NCBI GenBank assembly: GCA_949358305.1
Contig: OX442315.1
Span: forward strand, 7,838,427 to 7,902,426
DNA: 64,000 bases
DNA from: Strigamia acuminata
Lineage: Eukaryota > Arthropoda > Chilopoda > Geophilomorpha > Linotaeniidae
Direction of reading: 5' to 3'
The translations under genes and the position numbers were made by a program. Below, piece by piece: positions 9,950 through 20,350 of this stretch. Position 1 is the stretch's first letter. Every line of letters begins with the position of its first letter. The notes below the pieces were generated by a model. The model made no database searches. It saw only the letters and a list, made by a program, of their open reading frames with translations, and was not told the origin of the DNA.

Positions 9950-10435
9950 GCAATAGCATATCTTGAAAGCGATTGTTTTTTTTTGGTTCTGTATGATTAG
10001 TTGGTACAATTACTGTAGTTGACAATTAGAAAAATGTTGAATCCTGACTAGTTAGATGTCGTTGGTTTAGTGAAAATATCAGGAAATATGTAAAGTGTTA
10101 TTGATGAATTAAAAGTATTCACAGTAGTGTCAGTGGTATCTGGCACTCTACTTACTCAATGTAGTCAAATATCACAGGTATTAATGCAAATATTTGTTGT
10201 ACTGGTAAAGCATTTTTTGATGAATACTTTGTAAAATATATTACTGCTAATGGAGAAAGTCCAATCGGGAAGCTAAATGTATTGTCTGCTGTGTTCGCTT
10301 CACCACATTGACCAATGTCTTTATTTAATGTTAAACTTTGGTGCTGCTTTTTCAGCGCCCCCTATGTAAAGCTATGCTAATAAAATCACTAATAATTCTG
10401 ACACGTAGTTCATTCGTTCTACGATCACGAAATAT
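9950..10435. other. Intergenic, nothing recognised
   Basis: No open frame with protein character, no tandem array and no paired element ends seen. Confidence 0.5.
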
Positions 10436-10725
10436 TGTGACGGGGCAGTCTTATCAGTGGCAACCTGGGGACTGGATACCACGGGTTGGACGTGACCTCA
10501 CGTAAATAATGGAGACAGGGACTCCGGATCACTGATTGTTGGCCTTTAATCCGTTGTCTAGGGGTCTAAATTACCATCATCACCCGTGTCGGCGGTACCT
10601 GGAAGGCACGCCACACCAGCAACCGATCCGTCACACACAGGGCGTGAGCCCCATGGGTGATGTGGTCGGTAGCAAACATAATCATTCTGCTGTACTCACC
10701 TACACTGCAAGAAATTATAGATTTA
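10436..10725 (+). repeat. LTR-like sequence (TGTGACGGGGCAG start), fragment
   Basis: The block opens TGTGACGGGGCAGTC, like the start of many gypsy LTRs and like the LTR start TGTCACGGGCAG at 37739. It is G+C-richer than its surroundings and merges at ~10700 into A/T-rich DNA. I see no primer site, polypurine tract or second copy, so it may be a solo or broken LTR. Confidence 0.3.
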
Positions 10726-11690
10726 CAAAAATTTAAGTTTTGTAAATCTTTTGTTAAAGTTGTCTCTTTACAATACTTGTAAATTTATATTAAAGTTAAA
10801 TGAAATTTAAAATTTAACAATTAAATTTACATTGAATTTAGAAAAAATTTAAATTTAATATTTCACATCAAATTTTCATTTAATTTAATTCTTAAGAGAA
10901 ATTTGATGTTTTAACTGAAAAACAATTTTCCTTTTGCAAACAGCAACAATACAACGGCAACAATGCATAACAACTCCAAAAATAACATAAAAGCTTAGCC
11001 TAAATAAAATTTTAAGCTCTAAAACCTCGAGAAAACATGATCACTGAATGCATGAATCAAATATCGCGCCCAAAAACCCTCAAAAATCGTTTATTAAATA
11101 CATAAAAACACAACATTGGTGCAGGCGGAGGAGACGGGTTCGCGCGGTCTCTAAAATCCGATACCGAAGCGATAACGGCAACCGGAGCAAATAAACGAGG
11201 AATGGGTTGCTTCAAGGGCGGGAAAACGACCCAAGCAGGGCAAAGAAGGTGTAAGAAGACTTTCCCGACCCTCAGAAGGACCAAAACGGCTCTAAATTCA
11301 ACGGGACGAGTGGAAGAAGCGAGAAGCGCCAAGCAGGTCGTGGCAAAAGCTGACGCCGAAACGGTGAGCACGAAAATGGATTGGCGTATGAGCCGAAAAA
11401 CACCGTGCAGAACTGCAATAAACTCATAAAAGGGCCTTTATTGGGAATCAGCGAGGAGAAAAAGCGGGAAAGCAACAAAAACAAAGCGAGAAGCGAGGTG
11501 TGCGGCTCGGGTGACGAGAAAACCCGGCGCGGAGAAGACGGAAGCCAAAAACAAAAGGCAGGCGCAGTCATGTGACCAAAATTCAAATGTACGCTTCGGA
11601 AAAATTCAATGAAACAAGAAAACGAACAGAAATTAGAGCCAAACTACAGTATATTTTAGCAGCGATAGTACGTTAGTTGGGCAGAAAAGT
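10726..11690. other. AT-rich then G+C-richer unrecognised sequence
   Basis: 10700-10990 is A/T-rich with many ATTTAAATTTAA-type phrases. 11040-11580 is purine- and G+C-richer and has ~100-codon open frames on both strands (e.g. 11202-11429 plus, 11272-11586 minus). None has a recognisable domain. Low copy-number gene, element leader or chance are all possible. Confidence 0.4.
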
Positions 11691-12512
11691 TGTCGCGTCC
11701 TACTTGGTATAGGTTTAAATAGCGCTAACGTGTAATACTTTACCTGTGATCAATTATGCAAATACACAAATGAATACTAAATGTATGTAAATGAACAAGT
11801 AATTTATTCAATAAGCTTGAAGGCCCCTAAAATACACTCAGTATACAACTAGAGTTGACTTGGTCAGAGTCGAACAAAGGATTTCTCAAGATGGCGTCGT
11901 CGGTTCCGCGTTGTCGGCGGAACAAAGGCGGCGTCTCGGGTTGTCGTTAATTCGTCACGGATTCGTCGTTCACGGACGCGGTGGAATGCTCTTTCGAGTC
12001 TTCTATCCGTGTCTGTTGTCTAGGGTTTGGTTTAGCGTCGCAGAGGCCTCGTTTAGGAACTAGGGGTTCCCAACAAAGCACACGGACACTTACTTCGGCG
12101 AATAATCGTATGGGCGATTATTCTGGGTGATTTCACAAGGGCTATTCTCTTGCTTGCGCCGGAATAGCTCTCAAGTGACTTTGTGAGAGTTACAGTTTGC
12201 ACTTTACTCAGCGATCCTCGATCAATCCTAACTTGTAGTTGAAGTTGGCCTGACGGTGAGGTAGTTCCTGTGTTCTTGGTGTCGTTTGTGTAAGTTCTGT
12301 CTTTTAGGCGGGAAACACAGCCTTTTATGCAGTGGGGTGAAGGGCCGGCGATCAACCAATGGGGGCTGACCACCAGCCGCTTCCTTTCTCGCAAGGCACA
12401 CACCTGCCAAGGGGAGGCGGGGCCAGCACAGGGGGAACGACTCTGCATTCATAGTGACTCAGAGGGAAAGTATCTGCTTCGGGGGGACACTTATCCAACT
12501 GGGTCACCACAC
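11691..12512 (-). repeat. 3' LTR of gypsy element A (~822 bp)
   Basis: On the minus strand it begins TGTGGTGACCCAGTTGG (next to the copia insertion) and ends GGACGCGACA at 11691; element C's LTR begins TGTTGTGACCCGACTGG and ends GAGCGCGACA, so the two are related. A TATA-like CATAAAAGG lies at ~12322-12330 and AATAAA at ~11800-11806, both on the minus strand. Its polypurine tract (GGAGGAGGGGCA) is found across the copia element, at 19751-19764. This makes 11691-12512 and 19748-20350 originally contiguous. Confidence 0.75.
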
Positions 12513-13107
12513 TGTAGGTGAGTGGTGCGCAAATAATCGGCAAATGAACCGATGTGGAAACGTGAAATAAAGCTCGTCGCAAATGCGCGACGGTTAATTC
12601 CGATAACAGAATCGCGTGATGCGATTCGAGCGAGCGCGTGATGCGGTTCGAGCGAGTGCGTGATGCGATTCGAGCGAGCGCGTGATGCGATTCGAGCGAG
12701 CGCGCGACTTATGGTCGCTTATATGCGCTTAAATAGCACTGAAGGTGCTCTAAAGTGAAGGTAAACACTTAAAAACATAAAAGTTTAATGAAAAGTAAAC
12801 CATATCTTACATAAATGGATTTCCAAAGGTGAAAAGATGTGAAAGTGCACACACCTGTGTGCGCTGCCATCTTGGATTCGGGATAAGAGTGTCACAGCAC
12901 TCTGGTGACAGTAATTGACATAACTTGTCAAAACAAAAGAACAAATCATATCAAAATAGAAAACACTTGTATGGAATTACATACGGGACAGCACACAATG
13001 TGTGTAAAAGCGAGATATATAAGAAAATATCGAGATAATACATTTGAAAGTTAAATAGAGAAAGAATTAACATTTGATATCGAAATAAGACGGTCTTTAG
13101 ACCAACA
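12513..13107 (-). repeat. 3' LTR of the copia element
   Basis: TG...CA ended, 595 bp. It contains four head-to-tail 22-bp units (GCGTGATGCGATTCGAGCGAGC with one or two variants) at ~12613-12702, and AATAAA-like and TATA-like A/T phrases nearer its ends. It matches the 5' LTR at all but one position. Confidence 0.95.
12613..12702. repeat. 22-bp tandem repeat inside the copia LTR (4 copies)
   Basis: Four copies of a 22-base unit GCGTGATGCGATTCGAGCGAGC; the second has GGTTCG and a terminal T. The same four copies are in the other LTR at ~19253-19342. Promoter-proximal repeats of this kind often act as enhancer or repressor sites in LTRs; here that is inference. Confidence 0.85.
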
Positions 13108-13119
13108 AATCCCCCCTTC
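13108..13119 (-). promoter_or_regulatory. Polypurine tract of the copia element
   Basis: Minus-strand GAAGGGGGGATT directly abuts the 3' LTR (TGTTGGTC...). It would prime plus-strand DNA synthesis. Confidence 0.85.
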
Positions 13120-13312
13120 AATCTTAAATGTTCGGGGAAATATAAACACATACTGGAATTACAGGGTAAACATTAAACAAAATGGAAATAATAAAGTCGA
13201 ATCACCGAGCCGGGTACTATAATTGTAAAACTCTACAAAAGCCCGAATATTCCCACTGATCTCGATGACTCTCATAATCGGGAAAAACTAACACAGGAAT
13301 GTCACGATAAAG

Positions 13313-16300
13313 TCACAATCGGAAAATCCGAGAAATCAACGATTGTAAACGCTCCGATCCGAGCCACTTCGTGAAGATGTCAGCGACGTTCAGGTCGCCG
13401 GGCACTTTTCGGAGTTCGAAACGTCCCGCCGTATACCACTCCCTGAGCCAGTGATAACGTACACGAATATGTCGAGTTTTCGAAGTTTCGACATCGTTGG
13501 AAGTAAACTGTATGGCCGACAGGGCATCGGAGTAAATGACGGGTCGAGATAATCGGTTGAGGATCGGAAACTGAAGATAAACGTGGTCCAACCAGTAAAG
13601 CTCCTTGACACACTCAACAAGGGCGATAAATTCTGCTTCCATTGTTGAGCATGCCATGGTCGACTGTTTACGACAGGACCAGCCGATTGGAATGTTGCCG
13701 ATGAAAGTAATATAGCCGCCGAAACTCAATGATGTCTCCGGATCGCATGCCCACGAAGCGTCGGTGTAAGCCCACAATTGTGAAGATGTACAGCCCGATA
13801 GTTCAATACAAAAGTCTGCGGTGTTTGCCACGTACTGCAAGACTTGAAGTAATGCTCGAATGTGGGTCTTATTGTAACAGGTATTATACTGCGATAAGTG
13901 AATAACGGAGTAAAGGATGTCGGGGCGTGTCCTTGAAGCCAAAAATAACAGTGATCCGATCAGCGAGCGGTATGGGAAATCTTCCAAATTCTCGGTCGAT
14001 CCTCTGACGAGTGTCGTCCCGGGTGTCACGGGAACTTTCACGAGCTTGTTGGTCGAGGTACCGAACTTTTTGATGATCTTCGCAATATAAGCACGTTGGG
14101 AAATGAATGTGCGTCCCATATCACGGATAAACTCGACACCTAACAATTTCGTAATCGGACCGAGATTGACGATTTGGAATTTCGAACTGATGAGTCGGAT
14201 CAATTGGTCGAAAACACTGTCGGATGCGTAGAATAAAATAATATCGTCCACGTAGACTAACATGATAGCGGAATTTCCGAAGACGTAAACACAGTTGCAA
14301 GCTGGCATTCTTCGGAATCCGAGGTCTCGAAGCGTCTCGTCTAACTTTTCGAACCATTGTCTTCCCGACTGGTGGAGGCCGTAAAGGGATTTAACGAGTA
14401 GCCACACATTGTTGGGGTTGGAACATGTGGCACCTGCAGGGATCCGCATGTAGACTTTGTGTTTAAGTTCGCCATACAGGTACGCACATTTCACATCTAA
14501 GTGTGCATCCTTCCAACCACGCAACACTACGAGAAGACAGAAGAATAAACGGATTAAGACGAAATTCACCACCGGACTAAAAACTTCATCGTAGTCGACT
14601 CCGAGAGTTTGACGAAAACCCTGGGCGACTAAACGAGCTCGATATCTGGTGATCGTCCCTGCTGCATCGGTCTTAAGCTTAAAAAGCCATTTGCAGCCAA
14701 GAATCGTAGTATCCGGTGGTCTTGGAACTTCGAGATAAACTTCTCTTTCGGTAAATGTGTCGAGCTCTTCCTTAATGGCTTCCCGCCACTTCGGAGCATC
14801 GGAAAATTTCGGGATTTCAGCATAGGAAGCTGGTTCCGTTCTACAAAGATGAGCCGCATGGCGAGCACCCGGAATCGTAGGCAATGTGTACTCGATGTTG
14901 CTCCAAATAAATAAACTGGGGTCATAATCGATGTTGTTGAGCATACAGTATTCATCAACATCCCTCTGAGATCTGAGTCGAATGCCCGGCATCGGAAAAT
15001 AGTAAACGTCCGTTTTAATCGATCCCGGAACTTGATCCTTCCGGAGGTGTTCCTCGCGTCTCCAATCACTGCACTCGGAATCTCCCACAATAGGTCGCCA
15101 AATATATGCAGTATGGCGATCCGTAGCAGGCAAGACTTCAGTCCCGACTATGTGTTGAATTGGAGCAGGAGACATTGGAGTATCGTCAAATACCGACACT
15201 GTATGAGAAAGATCTGCTCCACGGGTTTTCCGGCGATATGTGATGTATCTAGCTGGAGAACCAGGCGGTGATTGGCGAGGAGACTGCTCTGCAGATGTCC
15301 CAGTGAAATCAGATGTTCTTGGAAGAATGGCTTGGTCATCAAAGTCAGCAATATCGTCATCTGTATCTCCTTCCTGATAGAGGATGGGATACGATTGTGA
15401 ATGTCCTAGACTTGCCGAACTCGGTAATTGCAGTGCACACGCATCCAACAATAACTGCTCTGGCGTTGTCGGGGGCGGCAATTGGATGACCGGTGTATGA
15501 ACAGAGTGAGATGTCGATACGCCGCTAGCATGGCTAGCTCCACCATTATCGGAATCGTCGTCGGAATGATCAGAATGTTCGGAATCGGATCCTCTTGGCC
15601 AGTCATGGAACTGGACGTTGTCGTTAAACGAAACCGATTGCTGTCCGACATCAGAAAAAGTTTCTTCGGGCCGTTGAGATGCGCCACGAAGAGATTTCCG
15701 ATATGATTGGCGTTCATCAATCTTGACGTGAACCGTTTCGTAAACTCGATCTTCTACCGGATTCCAAACTCTATATCCGCGGGTACCAGTCGCGTAACCA
15801 ACGAGATATCCCTCCCATGCACGCGGATCTAGTTTCTTGCGGCCTGGCGCGGTGTAATGCACCCAGCATTTGGATCCCATTTTGCGTAGGTGTCGTAAAG
15901 ACAATGCTCGTTGTCGCCATAGTATATACGGAATTTGGTTATTCAATCTCGAATGCGGACTTCGGTTCTTCACATACGCGAAAGTAACTGCGAGTTCCGC
16001 CCAAAGGTCGTCCGGGAGTTGAGTTTCGGAGATAAGAGATCGGACACTGTCGGCCATTGTTCGATTTATGCGTTCTGCAGTGCCGTTCATTTGAGGTGAT
16101 GCAGGATTGGTCCTCTGCCCTTGGATGCCCTTTTCTTTGAGGTAGTTCGAGAATTCATTTGACATGAATTCGCCGCCACGGTCGGATCTGATCGCTTTCA
16201 CGCGAGTGTTCTGAATTCGTTCGACTCGGGCGACGAAGTCCTTAAATGCCCCAAAGGTCTGGGATTTCTGCGCCAACGGGATAATCCACGTGTAACGCGT

Positions 16301-18265
16301 GGCATCGTCGATGATGGTGAAAACATAATCCGAGCCGCCCAGTGACGTGAGCGGGGCTGGTCCCCACAAATCCATGTGTAGAAGATCCAATGGTTTCGAT
16401 GTACAGGGATTCGGGTCCGGTTTATGCGAAGCTCTGGTCGATTTAGCAATTCTGCAGTCGTTACACGACAATTCTTGTCGGACTTCAGCTGGTTGCAAAC
16501 CATAAACCTGGTCGTTAGCTGCCAGAAGCTTCATTGCATTGGTATGCAGATGACCGAGTCGACTATGCCATAGACCGGTGGCATCTTTAACCGAAGCAGG
16601 ATTAGCAATTACCTTTTTCTGTGACGGAGGTAAATTGCCGGGAGGAGGGGAAGTTGGCAGGAATTGCAGAGCATCGGAATAGGACTGTGTGGTCGGATTG
16701 ACAATGACCGGTGGAGGAATAGGAGTAAGGACGGGAAAATGTGTAGGATCGGTCAGGTTTGGAATTGGTTGGGTGGGAATTGCCTTCACACTCTCAACCG
16801 CTGGCAGATCAAAACGATAGTCTGTAATTTCCCGTTGCTTTTGTTTTCCGTTAACCGGTTTCGGAACATTGTCGAAGTCCACTTCTGTCGTGACCATTGT
16901 TTTAACAGGTTGAATTGTCGGTGGAGTGGCCGTCGAAACCGTTGTCGAACTGATGGGAACCGAACACAAACCGTCCAAATAATACAAGCCACCACGTTCC
17001 TTTGCACGAATGATTGGCAAACGATAGTCCGATTCATAAACATTAACTTCTCCGTTGAAAATGTGGATATGATGTCGCGTTTTATCGATTTTCGACACCG
17101 AAATCAAATTGGCTTCGAAATTCGGTGCATATAGAACGTTGGTCAAATCCAAAACGCAATCTGCATCATCAACTGACGTGAGAAGTTGAACCGTTCCTCG
17201 TCCAGTAACTTGCGATTTGCCTTGGCCCAATTCGATATCGAAAGGCGGAATGTTCGTGAAATCGGTGAATAACGCTCGCACATGGGTCACGTGGTCGGTA
17301 GCGCCGCAGTCAACAATCCACTCATTGGATTGCATAAAGTGGGCAACTGGGCGCTCAACGACTTGCGGTGCACTGCAGAAAAATGTCCCTTTCCGAATTG
17401 GACGTGAGCTCCCTCGAGGACGAGTGTCTTCGACCTTGGCGACGGCGTTCTTATTACGTCTTCGACTCTTGCTTCTCGATGAGCGTTGTACGGAAACCGT
17501 CGGCTGATTCGGATTTTCACGTCGAGGGTGGGGGCACTTATTCGCGTAGTGGCCCATCTGTTCGCAATTGAAACACCGAATAGTTGACAAATCACGAGCA
17601 CCGGATTTATTGCGTTGGCAAAACTGTCCTTTCGCAGAAGCATGAGCCGTCGGTGGAGTTGTTCGAAGCAGACCCGCCGATCTTAAACGAGATTGTTCGG
17701 ATATCAACTGTTCGGCAACCAAAGTCGGTGTAAATTTGTCATCCGGCCAATGGTAAATTGCGAACGTTGCCTGGGCATACTCAGGTGGCAATCCCTTAAG
17801 ATACTGATATGCGTGGTGGTCGGGCGAAGTTTCCTCTTTAACGTCCTTTAATTGCCTAACATAGTGATCGACTCTGGCAATAAAATCCGGCATATCCTCG
17901 TTGGGCCCAATCTGGAGATTTAAAAACTCCCAACGCATGGCTGCTCTTCTGGCCCGTGAGCTTGGCGCATAAATCTTAGCCAGCGCGTCCCACGCCTCTT
18001 TCGGCGTGTTACACGTATCTAAAACCGATCGTTTGGGCTCGCTGACTTGGATATAGATGTGACCGAGGGCTTTATCTTTCTTGGTCATGTACCGATCCTT
18101 TTCTTTTTCCGTCAAGGTAGCTAAATGTTCGACTTCCTTCTCCTCGGTAACATGCCTCCAAAGGCCCTCGGACTTTAAGAGCATCCGCATCGATCGTTGC
18201 CACTGCTCGTAGTTTCCAACTCCGAGTACGGGAATTTTGCTCGATGAATCTCCGGATTTGTGCAT
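13313..18265 (-). CDS. Copia Gag-Pol polyprotein (1650 aa), intact
   Basis: One open frame from ATG at 18265. Domains by residue: gag-like N-terminus (NYEQWQRSMRMLL, from ~18); CCHC zinc knuckle CFNCEQMGHYANKC (~231); protease WIVDCGATDHVTH (~314); gag-pre-integrase and HHCC zinc region (LWHSRLGHLHTNAMKL to SCNDCRIAKS, ~565-610); integrase core with DLWGP (~632), SDRGGEF (~695) and a downstream Glu in TAERINRT (~732); reverse transcriptase with LDVKCAYLYGEL and the catalytic YVDD (~1336); RNase H (YTDASWA ~1497, MEAEF, SDALSA, KTRHIRVRYH) to the end. The order protease-integrase-RT-RNase H is that of Ty1/copia. The protease active site reads Asp-Cys-Gly rather than the usual Asp-Ser/Thr-Gly. 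No stop or frameshift. Confidence 0.96.
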   Translation of the reverse strand: MHKSGDSSSKIPVLGVGNYEQWQRSMRMLLKSEGLWRHVTEEKEVEHLATLTEKEKDRYMTKKDKALGHIYIQVSEPKRSVLDTCNTPKEAWDALAKIYAPSSRARRAAMRWEFLNLQIGPNEDMPDFIARVDHYVRQLKDVKEETSPDHHAYQYLKGLPPEYAQATFAIYHWPDDKFTPTLVAEQLISEQSRLRSAGLLRTTPPTAHASAKGQFCQRNKSGARDLSTIRCFNCEQMGHYANKCPHPRRENPNQPTVSVQRSSRSKSRRRNKNAVAKVEDTRPRGSSRPIRKGTFFCSAPQVVERPVAHFMQSNEWIVDCGATDHVTHVRALFTDFTNIPPFDIELGQGKSQVTGRGTVQLLTSVDDADCVLDLTNVLYAPNFEANLISVSKIDKTRHHIHIFNGEVNVYESDYRLPIIRAKERGGLYYLDGLCSVPISSTTVSTATPPTIQPVKTMVTTEVDFDNVPKPVNGKQKQREITDYRFDLPAVESVKAIPTQPIPNLTDPTHFPVLTPIPPPVIVNPTTQSYSDALQFLPTSPPPGNLPPSQKKVIANPASVKDATGLWHSRLGHLHTNAMKLLAANDQVYGLQPAEVRQELSCNDCRIAKSTRASHKPDPNPCTSKPLDLLHMDLWGPAPLTSLGGSDYVFTIIDDATRYTWIIPLAQKSQTFGAFKDFVARVERIQNTRVKAIRSDRGGEFMSNEFSNYLKEKGIQGQRTNPASPQMNGTAERINRTMADSVRSLISETQLPDDLWAELAVTFAYVKNRSPHSRLNNQIPYILWRQRALSLRHLRKMGSKCWVHYTAPGRKKLDPRAWEGYLVGYATGTRGYRVWNPVEDRVYETVHVKIDERQSYRKSLRGASQRPEETFSDVGQQSVSFNDNVQFHDWPRGSDSEHSDHSDDDSDNGGASHASGVSTSHSVHTPVIQLPPPTTPEQLLLDACALQLPSSASLGHSQSYPILYQEGDTDDDIADFDDQAILPRTSDFTGTSAEQSPRQSPPGSPARYITYRRKTRGADLSHTVSVFDDTPMSPAPIQHIVGTEVLPATDRHTAYIWRPIVGDSECSDWRREEHLRKDQVPGSIKTDVYYFPMPGIRLRSQRDVDEYCMLNNIDYDPSLFIWSNIEYTLPTIPGARHAAHLCRTEPASYAEIPKFSDAPKWREAIKEELDTFTEREVYLEVPRPPDTTILGCKWLFKLKTDAAGTITRYRARLVAQGFRQTLGVDYDEVFSPVVNFVLIRLFFCLLVVLRGWKDAHLDVKCAYLYGELKHKVYMRIPAGATCSNPNNVWLLVKSLYGLHQSGRQWFEKLDETLRDLGFRRMPACNCVYVFGNSAIMLVYVDDIILFYASDSVFDQLIRLISSKFQIVNLGPITKLLGVEFIRDMGRTFISQRAYIAKIIKKFGTSTNKLVKVPVTPGTTLVRGSTENLEDFPYRSLIGSLLFLASRTRPDILYSVIHLSQYNTCYNKTHIRALLQVLQYVANTADFCIELSGCTSSQLWAYTDASWACDPETSLSFGGYITFIGNIPIGWSCRKQSTMACSTMEAEFIALVECVKELYWLDHVYLQFPILNRLSRPVIYSDALSAIQFTSNDVETSKTRHIRVRYHWLREWYTAGRFELRKVPGDLNVADIFTKWLGSERLQSLISRIFRL

Positions 18266-19139
18266 CGTGGCGTGGAAAACTCGACACTTTGCGACGAAAA
18301 CACAGGCTCAGGGAAATGGCACACAGGAGACACCGTAGCACTGCACCGAAAACGAAGCACAACACTCGATGCGAAGCACTTTCGAGGCGGAAACCGTCAA
18401 ATTGGGCAATTCCTTCTGAAGGAATTCAAAAACCTCCGGTAGCCAGTCTGAGAGGGTCCGATCGGTGCACCTGGGCCCGCGGGAAACCTCACTTGTACCA
18501 CGACAAGCACTACCGGAGAATACGTAATCGCTTGATCGGATTCGATCGAAGGGCGAATACGATACTAAATGTCCCCCAAAAGCCTTAAATATTATCTTAA
18601 TGCTAACAAGTAATTTCGACACAAGGAGAAATAGATGAATCGATCGCGGGTGCAATCCTCGTGCAAATGAAGGCACGGCGCAGCTTTCTCGAAAAGCTGG
18701 GGAAAGCGCAATTCGGACGTCAATGTCCGAATTCTTCTCGAAAATTCGAGGCTCTTTGTCCGCTTGAAAAGATCGGTGATTACGACCGTTCACCGGGGAA
18801 CTAAGCTGCCGATAAACGTGTATCGGATTCTCGTTGTATCCGCCGCAACGTGCTAAGCGGAGAAGTGAATCCAGATTGACGAAAAACCTGAAAAAAACAA
18901 AAATTTGTCGCGAAATTCGCGAATCCCGCGGAATTTCGGACAAAATTAACGAAGCAATGGTGAAATAGACTGCCTTGGCAGTCCAGAACGTCGATCGAAC
19001 GTTTCGAAGCGAAGATTCGGGCGAAAATCGTCGAAATCGGCGAAATCTGAAAATAAAATGAATTTCGCCGCAAAAATCGCGAATCCCGCGAAAATTACGC
19101 CGAAAATTAGGTGAAAAATAAGAGCAGATCGTCCCCAGA

Positions 19140-19151
19140 CCTCTGCTACCA
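19140..19151 (-). promoter_or_regulatory. Primer-binding site of the copia element
   Basis: Minus-strand TGGTAGCAGAGG, one base after the 5' LTR end, is complementary to the 3' end of animal initiator tRNA-Met (CCTCTGCTACCA). This is the usual copia primer. Confidence 0.85.
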
Positions 19152-19152
19152 C

Positions 19153-19747
19153 TGTAGGTGAGTGGTGCGCAAATAATCGGCAAATGAACCGATGTGGAAG
19201 CGTGAAATAAAGCTCGTCGCAAATGCGCGACGGTTAATTCCGATAACAGAATCGCGTGATGCGATTCGAGCGAGCGCGTGATGCGGTTCGAGCGAGTGCG
19301 TGATGCGATTCGAGCGAGCGCGTGATGCGATTCGAGCGAGCGCGCGACTTATGGTCGCTTATATGCGCTTAAATAGCACTGAAGGTGCTCTAAAGTGAAG
19401 GTAAACACTTAAAAACATAAAAGTTTAATGAAAAGTAAACCATATCTTACATAAATGGATTTCCAAAGGTGAAAAGATGTGAAAGTGCACACACCTGTGT
19501 GCGCTGCCATCTTGGATTCGGGATAAGAGTGTCACAGCACTCTGGTGACAGTAATTGACATAACTTGTCAAAACAAAAGAACAAATCATATCAAAATAGA
19601 AAACACTTGTATGGAATTACATACGGGACAGCACACAATGTGTGTAAAAGCGAGATATATAAGAAAATATCGAGATAATACATTTGAAAGTTAAATAGAG
19701 AAAGAATTAACATTTGATATCGAAATAAGACGGTCTTTAGACCAACA
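19153..19747 (-). repeat. 5' LTR of the copia element
   Basis: 595 bp, TG...CA ends, identical to 12513-13107 except at one base. The ~890-bp leader between it and the ATG at 18265 holds open frames on the minus strand (e.g. 18308-19222) that overlap the LTR and show no domain; I do not annotate them as genes. Confidence 0.95.
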
Positions 19748-19752
19748 CACAT

Positions 19753-20350
19753 GCCCCTCCTCCAGCTTCGATCTCGGATTGGAGCGATCTCGATTTCCTC
19801 ATCGTTCTCCTCTAGCGAGCGCCGGCAATTTCCCTCCGCATGGTCGGAGAATCACAGGCGGTACCGCCGGTGGGGGCGGTGGCAGGTCCGGAGGTAGAGT
19901 GGTCGACTGGTCCACCGGATCCTGGCGTTCGCTGATGAAGTAGCGGGGATGACTGCCGACAGGCTCGCCTATTAGTCCCGTACGCTCATGGATCCAAATC
20001 CGAGTGGATGCCGGGAATCGGTTGGAACGAGTCGAATTCTTCGCCACTCGGCGCTGGATCCGGGCTTCCGATGGGCCCGTAGAATTCGTCGATGGAAGAT
20101 GGCATCCATGGTGGATCGGGCGTCTTTGTTCAACCATTTAAGGATGGACTCGCCGTGGTCGTCGGAGTCGATGATCCGCTGCCGTGTGAAGTTCGACATT
20201 TGGAGGTAAGGGTATTCCACTTCTAATCTCAGGTAGAACTGCGCTGGTGGGGGCAGCGGAGGCGTCGGAGGAAGCGGAATCTCCATTGGATTTTCCAACA
20301 GTGGCGTAGCCGGCTCTGTTGAAAGAGCGGCCAGCTCTGCCGTGGGAGGT
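19753..20350 (-). pseudogene. Element A: C-terminal part of the third ORF (split by insertion of element C)
   Basis: Minus-strand frames from 20346 to a stop at 19799-19801 match the C-terminus of the third ORF of element C. Shared landmarks are FHRRILRAHR (C: FHQRLLRAHR), WIHERTG (C: WLHERTR), EPVGSH (C: EPVDGH) and DLPPPPP. One frameshift near 20040 breaks it. Counting the AGGT target duplication once, its frame is continuous with 33855-34687 on the other side of element C, so C landed in the middle of this ORF. The polypurine tract of element A (GGAGGAGGGGCA, minus) lies at 19751-19764, just downstream of the stop. Confidence 0.8.

Larger units (their letters stand above)
12513..19747 (-). 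mobile_element. Complete Ty1/copia retrotransposon (7235 bp)
   Basis: It has two 595-bp LTRs (12513-13107 and 19153-19747) that differ at one position (12560 A versus 19200 G), a primer-binding site, a polypurine tract and one intact 1650-codon gag-pol frame. Ends are TG...CA. Flanks are CACAC (12508-12512) and CACAT (19748-19752), a 5-bp target duplication with one change. The element lies exactly at the start of the 3' LTR of element A. One difference in 595 bp means very recent insertion, so it may still be active. Confidence 0.95.

Noticed and set aside
18308-19222. 304-codon frame in the copia leader and 5' LTR
   Set aside because: It overlaps the LTR, has biased composition and no domain; the leader is expected to be non-coding.
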